A stretch of DNA of 64,000 nt, taken from positions 1 through 64,000 of the forward strand of contig JABWBR010000030.1 in the NCBI GenBank assembly GCA_013360405.1, in the 5' to 3' direction. The position numbers and the translations under genes are program-made. Source of the stretch: Saprospiraceae bacterium (GTDB taxonomy: Bacteria > Bacteroidota > Bacteroidia > Chitinophagales > Saprospiraceae). A model generated the notes under the pieces. The model worked only from the letters and a program-made list of their open reading frames with translations. It made no database searches and was not told the DNA's origin. Positions 59,870-64,000 of this stretch are shown here, piece after piece (the stretch's first letter is position 1; every line of letters starts with the position of its first letter).

Positions 59870-61629
59870 TTACTCTTTCAATCTAAACAAATTCGGGAAA
59901 AAGCCCGGGTGCATGGCGGTGGGTATTACTTCGAAGCGCTGGTGAGCAGCCAGGCGGCCCGAGGGTACGTAGAGATATACCTCGGGGACTTCGTCGTAGA
60001 TAGCAGCCTGCAACTTTTTATACATATCGTCGCGTTTGCCTTTGTCGAGTGTGATGCGCAGGTCTTCGATCAACTTATCCGTTTCGGCGTTGCCGAAGCC
60101 GGTGCGGTTGTCGCCCTGGGTATGCCAGCTTTGCATAGGGTCCCACAGTGTGGGGCTTACCGTGCGGCCGCCGGAGCTAAGCTCGTATTCGCCTTTGCGC
60201 AAATCGGCGATGATCTGGGTAAATTCTTTGGTGACGGGTTCGATATTGATGCCGGCTTTGCGGGCGTTTTCCTGGAGCACCAGGGCGATATTGCGGGAGA
60301 TTTCCCGGTTGGGGGTAATCAGGTAACTCAGGCTAAGCTCGGTCAATTCGCCGTCGATAGTTTTGTCTACGGTGCCGTTGTTGTTGCTGTCGGTCCAGCC
60401 GGCTTGTTTCAGCAATTCCTTGGCTTTTTCCGGGTTATAGGCGATTGGCTTCAGGTTTTTGTTTGCATAATCTTTGGTGGGCAATACCGGCCCGGAGAGG
60501 GGCTCTGCCAATCCAAAATAGAGGGTATTGATAACCTCGTCTACATTCACGGCGTGGGCAAGGGCCTGGCGCACGAGTTTGTCGTTGAGTTTGGGGTGGC
60601 GGGTATTTACATAAATAAAAAACGAGGTCAGGCTGGCAGGGGTATAAAGCGTGTACGCACCTTGAATGAGTTGGTTCTGCTTGATATCGGTAAAATCTTT
60701 GGGGTCGATGTCGGCCACCACGTCGATTTCTTCTGCTTTAAGGGAGGCCAGGGCGGTAGCGGCATCGCCGATCACCTTAAAGGTCAGCTTGTCGGGATAA
60801 GCGCCAAGTGCCGGAAACTTGTCAGCCAGGTCGTCGTTTCTTTTTTTACCAGTTCCACCTTTTGCTGGGGCTCCCAGGTTTCGAGGCGGTAGGGGCCGCA
60901 TCCTGAGATGGCGCCTACTTCGCGGGAAAACTTGGGCGACTGGGCCAGGTCGGCAAATTGTTGTAGCCTGGCATCCGATTCAGCCAGCTGGGCGATCTTC
61001 TCCGGGTCGGTGAAATCTTTGATGTCGAAGTCTTTCAGCAAATTCTGCGGGTCGTAGAGGTGTGCGGGCAGCACCTGCACTGTGCTTGCGATAGCTTCTT
61101 CCCCCAGGATGTATTTTTCGTTGGTAAATACAGTGAAACGCTTCGGATTGGATGCATCTACCTGGATATCTTTAATAAATGCAAAAAACGGGCGATAGCG
61201 CTGGGCGTTGACCTTGGGATTGAGTACGGCTTTTACCGTAAACACGAAATCGTGGCCAGTCACGGGTTTGCCGTCATCCCACACGGCCTCGTCATGGAGG
61301 TCAAAGGTATAAGCTACGCCGCCGGCGTACGGCCCGCTGGTAATTTCCTTTACCTCGGGAGTCGATTTGGCGAGCTGCGGGATGAGTTGCAGTGTCGTTG
61401 GGTCGATAAAGAGCAAAAAAGAAAACAACTGGTTGTTGATCTGTGTAGCGTAAATCGTAGTCGACAAAAGTGGGTTGAGACCATCTGGCTCTGCATCGAT
61501 GCGGATGATGACATCGTTGCCTTTTCTTTTCCAATTCTCATTTTGTTTGGGTTCAGATTTACAGTCGGTAAACAATAAACCTGCGACAAAACAAAGTAGC
61601 AGCGTAAAATGGATGGAAGAGTTTCGCAT
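59870..61629 (-). pseudogene. Peptide ABC transporter substrate-binding protein (SBP family 5), frameshifted
   Basis: Two overlapping reading frames together form one protein. The N-terminal frame starts at ATG 61629 or 61632 with a lipoprotein-like signal (LLLCFVAGLLFTDC) and runs through the binding-lobe motifs (IIRIDAEPDGLNPLLST, YTFDLHDEAVWDDGKPVTGHDFVF, ISGCGPYRLETWEPQQKVELVKK). The second frame continues DDLADKFPALGAYPDKLTFKVI to the stop at 59870. The switch falls at a run of seven T on the plus strand (60841-60847); one extra base there restores VELVKKRNDDLADKF. The product would be about 585 residues. Both halves are well conserved, so a recent single-base loss, a sequencing error or slippage are all possible. 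It heads the opp cluster. Confidence 0.88.
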
Positions 61630-61784
61630 CATGGGGAGATTGTTTTTTTTGTGAAAGTGATTGCAAAATACAGGGATGCCGCCACGTAGCAAAATGCTTT
61701 TGCTGCTAATTTAAATAATCCTGCATTGCATGGAGTTAAAATCCGGATTTGCGCGCTTCAACGATTTTACCGACCTTTCGCCCC

Positions 61785-62543
61785 ATGGAACAAAACAACC
61801 GACAAGGCGAGGTGATTTATGGGCGCCACCCGGTAGTAGAAGCCATTACTGCCGGACTGCCGGTCGACAAGCTGTGGCTCCTGCAGGGCACCCGTGGCGA
61901 ATTCGAAAAGGAGATCAGGCGTTTGAGCAAAGAGTGGGATATTCCCGTGCAATTTGTGCCCAAAGAAAAATTGTCAAAACTGGCAGGAGGCAATAACCAC
62001 CAGGGTATCGTAGGTTTTTTGTCGATTATCGGGTATCAGTTGCTGGAAGACGTACTGCCCGTGATTTACGAACGCTCGGAAACTCCGCTCATCGTGGTGC
62101 TCGACCATATCACCGATGTGCGCAACCTGGGCGCTATCGCTCGCTCGGCCTCGTGTTGCGGCGCACATGCCCTGGTCATCCCCCGCAAAGGCGGCGCGCT
62201 GATCAACGCAGAAGCCATGAAAGCCTCTGCCGGCGCCCTGGCTCGTCTGCCCGTCTGCCGGGTCAACAGCCTGGTCAATGCCGTTGAACTCCTCCAGCAA
62301 TCGGGCATACAAGTGCTGGCAAGCGACCTGCGCGCCACGCAGCTCTTACACCAACTCGACCTTACAGGGCCAACGGCTCTCTTGCTCGGCGCCGAAGGAG
62401 AAGGCCTCCATCATAGCTTATCCACCCGTGCCGACCAGCAGTTCCGTATCCCTCAACTGGGCGATACGGAGTCGTTTAATGTGTCGGTAGCGGCGGGTAT
62501 TATGCTGTATGAGTCGCTTAGGCAGCGGATAATTCAGGGATAA
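61785..62543 (+). CDS. rlmB: 23S rRNA 2'-O-methyltransferase RlmB (SpoU family)
   Basis: 252 residues from ATG at 61785, chosen because the family starts with GEVIYGRHPVVEAI. The SPOUT knot motifs are VVLDHITDVRNLGAIARSA, LLLGAEGEGL and SFNVSVAAGIMLYE. It methylates the ribose of G2251 in the peptidyl-transferase centre (E. coli numbering). The exact rRNA position is by homology; other TrmH-type targets cannot be excluded. Confidence 0.92.
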   Translation: MEQNNRQGEVIYGRHPVVEAITAGLPVDKLWLLQGTRGEFEKEIRRLSKEWDIPVQFVPKEKLSKLAGGNNHQGIVGFLSIIGYQLLEDVLPVIYERSETPLIVVLDHITDVRNLGAIARSASCCGAHALVIPRKGGALINAEAMKASAGALARLPVCRVNSLVNAVELLQQSGIQVLASDLRATQLLHQLDLTGPTALLLGAEGEGLHHSLSTRADQQFRIPQLGDTESFNVSVAAGIMLYESLRQRIIQG

Positions 62544-62548
62544 TTCAG

Positions 62549-62643
62549 TTATCTGTTGTCCGTTCTCGGTTGTCTGTTATCCGTTCTTAACTTTGCCAGT
62601 TAAACTTTAGCAGAGAAACCGACAACCGACAACCGACAACCGA
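62549..62643. repeat. Inverted repeat element with 7-mer arms, family B
   Basis: TTATCTGTTGTCCGTTCTCG on the left, GAGAAACCGACAACCGACA on the right, with a 30-nt centre. It ends two bases before the DUF819 start codon, so the right arm forms the whole gene leader. Confidence 0.8.
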
Positions 62644-62645
62644 AT

Positions 62646-63896
62646 ATGCAACCACTAATCACCAACGATGCCGTCGTGCTCGGCATCTTGCTGGCCGTAC
62701 TGGCCGCTGTTTTTGTTACTTCGGGTAGTAAAAGCAAGGGCTGGCGCAATTTTTACAAAGTCGTGCCGGCGTTATTGCTGTGTTATTTTGTGCCGGCCCT
62801 GCTGCGATGGCCCCTGGGCCTGATAAGTGGCGATACGTCGAAGCTCGATGAAATGGCTGCCGACTATCTGCTGCCGGCGTGTTTAGTGCTTTTGTGCCTG
62901 AACATAGACTTCAAGGGCATTCTCAATCTGGGGTCCAAGGCACTGATCATGTTTTTGGCGGGTACGGCCGGCGTGATATTGGGCGGACCTGTGGCTCTAC
63001 TCATCGTGACCAAGTTGTTTCCCGACCTTATAGGCGCTACACCCGACGAGTTATGGCGGGGTTTATCTACCATTGCCGGCAGTTGGATCGGCGGCGGCGC
63101 CAACCAGTTGGCGATGAAAAATATTTACCAGGTCAACGATAATCTCTTTGCAGTGGTAGTGGTGGTGGATGTGATTGTAGCCAATATATGGATGGGGTTA
63201 TTGCTTTACGGCGCCAGCGTTACCAAGCGCATCGATAACTGGCTTGGGGGCGATACCAGCGCCATTACCGAGCTTAAGCACAAATTAGAAGCCTATCAGG
63301 AAAAGGTGGAACGTATACCGGTCGTCAAGGATCTCTTTCTGATGCTGGCGGTGGCCTTCGGCGGCGTGGCTATTTCCAACCTGTGCGCCGACGCCATTGT
63401 GCCCGCGCTGGAGCAACACTCGGCTGCATTGGAAGCCTGGCGGCTCACGGCCTTCAATTCGCGTTTTTTCTGGGTAGTGGTCATTTCTACCACCTTGGGT
63501 TTGCTCCTTTCTTTCACCAAAGCCCGTGAATTAGAAGGCGTAGGCGCTTCCCGCTGGGGCAGTATTTTTATTTATTTGCTCGTGGCTACCATCGGTATGA
63601 AAATGGACTTGGGGCAGGTCTTCAGCAACCTCGGCCTGTTTGCCATCGGCATCGTCTGGATGTTCATACATGCTGGTATTATGATTGGCACGGCCAAACT
63701 CATCAAAGCTCCGTTTTTCTTTATGGCCGTAGGCAGCCAGGCCAATATCGGTGGCGCTGCTTCTGCGCCTATCGTGGCTTCGGCTTTCAGCCCCTCACTA
63801 GCCTCTGTCGGCGTACTGCTGGCCGTGCTGGGTTATGCCCTGGGGACTTATGGCGGCATTATTTGCGCTATTTTGATGAAAGGGGTGGCGGGGTAG
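62646..63896 (+). CDS. DUF819 family membrane protein (YjcL-like permease)
   Basis: 416 residues with about ten TM helices. LLPACLVLLCLNIDFKGILNLGSKALIMFLAGT and AGSWIGGGANQLAMKN are DUF819 hallmarks, with a repeat of the same plan in the C-terminal half (GSQANIGGAASAPIVASAF). The fold resembles sodium-coupled carriers with inverted repeats; the substrate is unknown. A family B repeat sits directly before the ATG. Confidence 0.9.
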   Translation: MQPLITNDAVVLGILLAVLAAVFVTSGSKSKGWRNFYKVVPALLLCYFVPALLRWPLGLISGDTSKLDEMAADYLLPACLVLLCLNIDFKGILNLGSKALIMFLAGTAGVILGGPVALLIVTKLFPDLIGATPDELWRGLSTIAGSWIGGGANQLAMKNIYQVNDNLFAVVVVVDVIVANIWMGLLLYGASVTKRIDNWLGGDTSAITELKHKLEAYQEKVERIPVVKDLFLMLAVAFGGVAISNLCADAIVPALEQHSAALEAWRLTAFNSRFFWVVVISTTLGLLLSFTKARELEGVGASRWGSIFIYLLVATIGMKMDLGQVFSNLGLFAIGIVWMFIHAGIMIGTAKLIKAPFFFMAVGSQANIGGAASAPIVASAFSPSLASVGVLLAVLGYALGTYGGIICAILMKGVAG

Positions 63897-63901
63897 CAGT
63901 C

Positions 63902-63957
63902 GCGGAATTCGGATTTCGGAATTCGGATTTTTTCTTGATCAATCCGAAATCCGCAAT
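63902..63957. repeat. Inverted repeat GGAATTCGGATTT, family F
   Basis: CGGAATTCGGATTTCGGAAT on the left, AATCCGAAATCCGCAATT on the right. It starts 5 bases after the DUF819 stop. The remaining DNA to the window end shows no gene. Confidence 0.7.
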
Positions 63958-64000
63958 TAGGGGTGTACGAAGGATTAATATAGTGAAAAAAGTTGGAAAG

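Noticed and set aside
59909-60892. Plus-strand open frame of 327 codons
   Set aside because: Antisense to the peptide-binding protein; the minus strand carries the conserved SBP family 5 sequence.

Overview
The window looks like a chromosome segment of a free-living member of Bacteroidota, perhaps class Saprospiria (the class is a weak inference). The evidence is type IX secretion (T9SS) C-terminal sorting domains on secreted enzymes, BatD, GWxTD, GIN/DUF2807, STN and FecR proteins, an arsenosugar pair, and several promoters of the Bacteroidota form TTTG-N18-20-TAnnTTTG. No rRNA, tRNA, IS element or CRISPR array was seen.

Layout. 1-4635 (-) is the open-ended N-terminal part of a giant secreted protein with an HExxH site. 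4997-11840 holds a UMF1-type MFS transporter, then ETF-QO and a fused EtfB-EtfA protein (-), then a GWxTD protein (-). 12080-15865 holds a secreted GH16 glycosidase with a small outer-membrane-type protein, a bacilliredoxin and a small secreted protein. 16024-23155 is a tight three-gene operon: SIR2-like protein, membrane-anchored STAND NTPase, exported WD40/TPR protein. 23152-28504 holds truA, FecR, an STN/surface-repeat protein, a barrel-like protein and a GIN-domain protein. 28681-39516 is mostly housekeeping: citrate synthase, GcvH, TonB, a TPR protein, rpmH (L34), a DUF1295 protein, serS-metallopeptidase-frr, and rho. 39533-46727 holds two BatD-type proteins and two divergent T9SS proteases. 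46860-54908 holds an AAA/DUF4143 ATPase, a DUF6909-like protein, the arsenosugar pair ArsS plus CMD, an ABC exporter-like pair with a His-rich loop, and a PIN toxin-antitoxin pair. 55030-63896 holds a membrane protein, the 2-oxoglutarate dehydrogenase E2, an oligopeptide ABC cluster with a frameshifted binding protein, rlmB and a DUF819 permease.

The main candidate for a new system is the SIR2-STAND-WD40 operon. Fused NTPase-TM-WD40 proteins are a familiar layout. Here the WD40 half is a separate gene with its own signal peptide, and the NTPase half keeps one TM helix. This suggests a switch that crosses the inner membrane: a periplasmic WD40/TPR sensor, a membrane STAND NTPase and a cytosolic SIR2/EAD-like effector. 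The SIR2-like domain lacks the usual catalytic histidine (Cys in its place), so NADase activity is uncertain.

The second theme is the intergenic DNA. Many gaps are filled by inverted repeats whose arms are degenerate 7- or 8-bp tandem repeats, and by short perfect palindromes. These often touch start or stop codons and in places supply the stop codon or last residues of a gene. Two secreted-protein genes also carry 10-bp tandem repeats inside the signal-peptide codons, where gain or loss of a copy would shift the frame.
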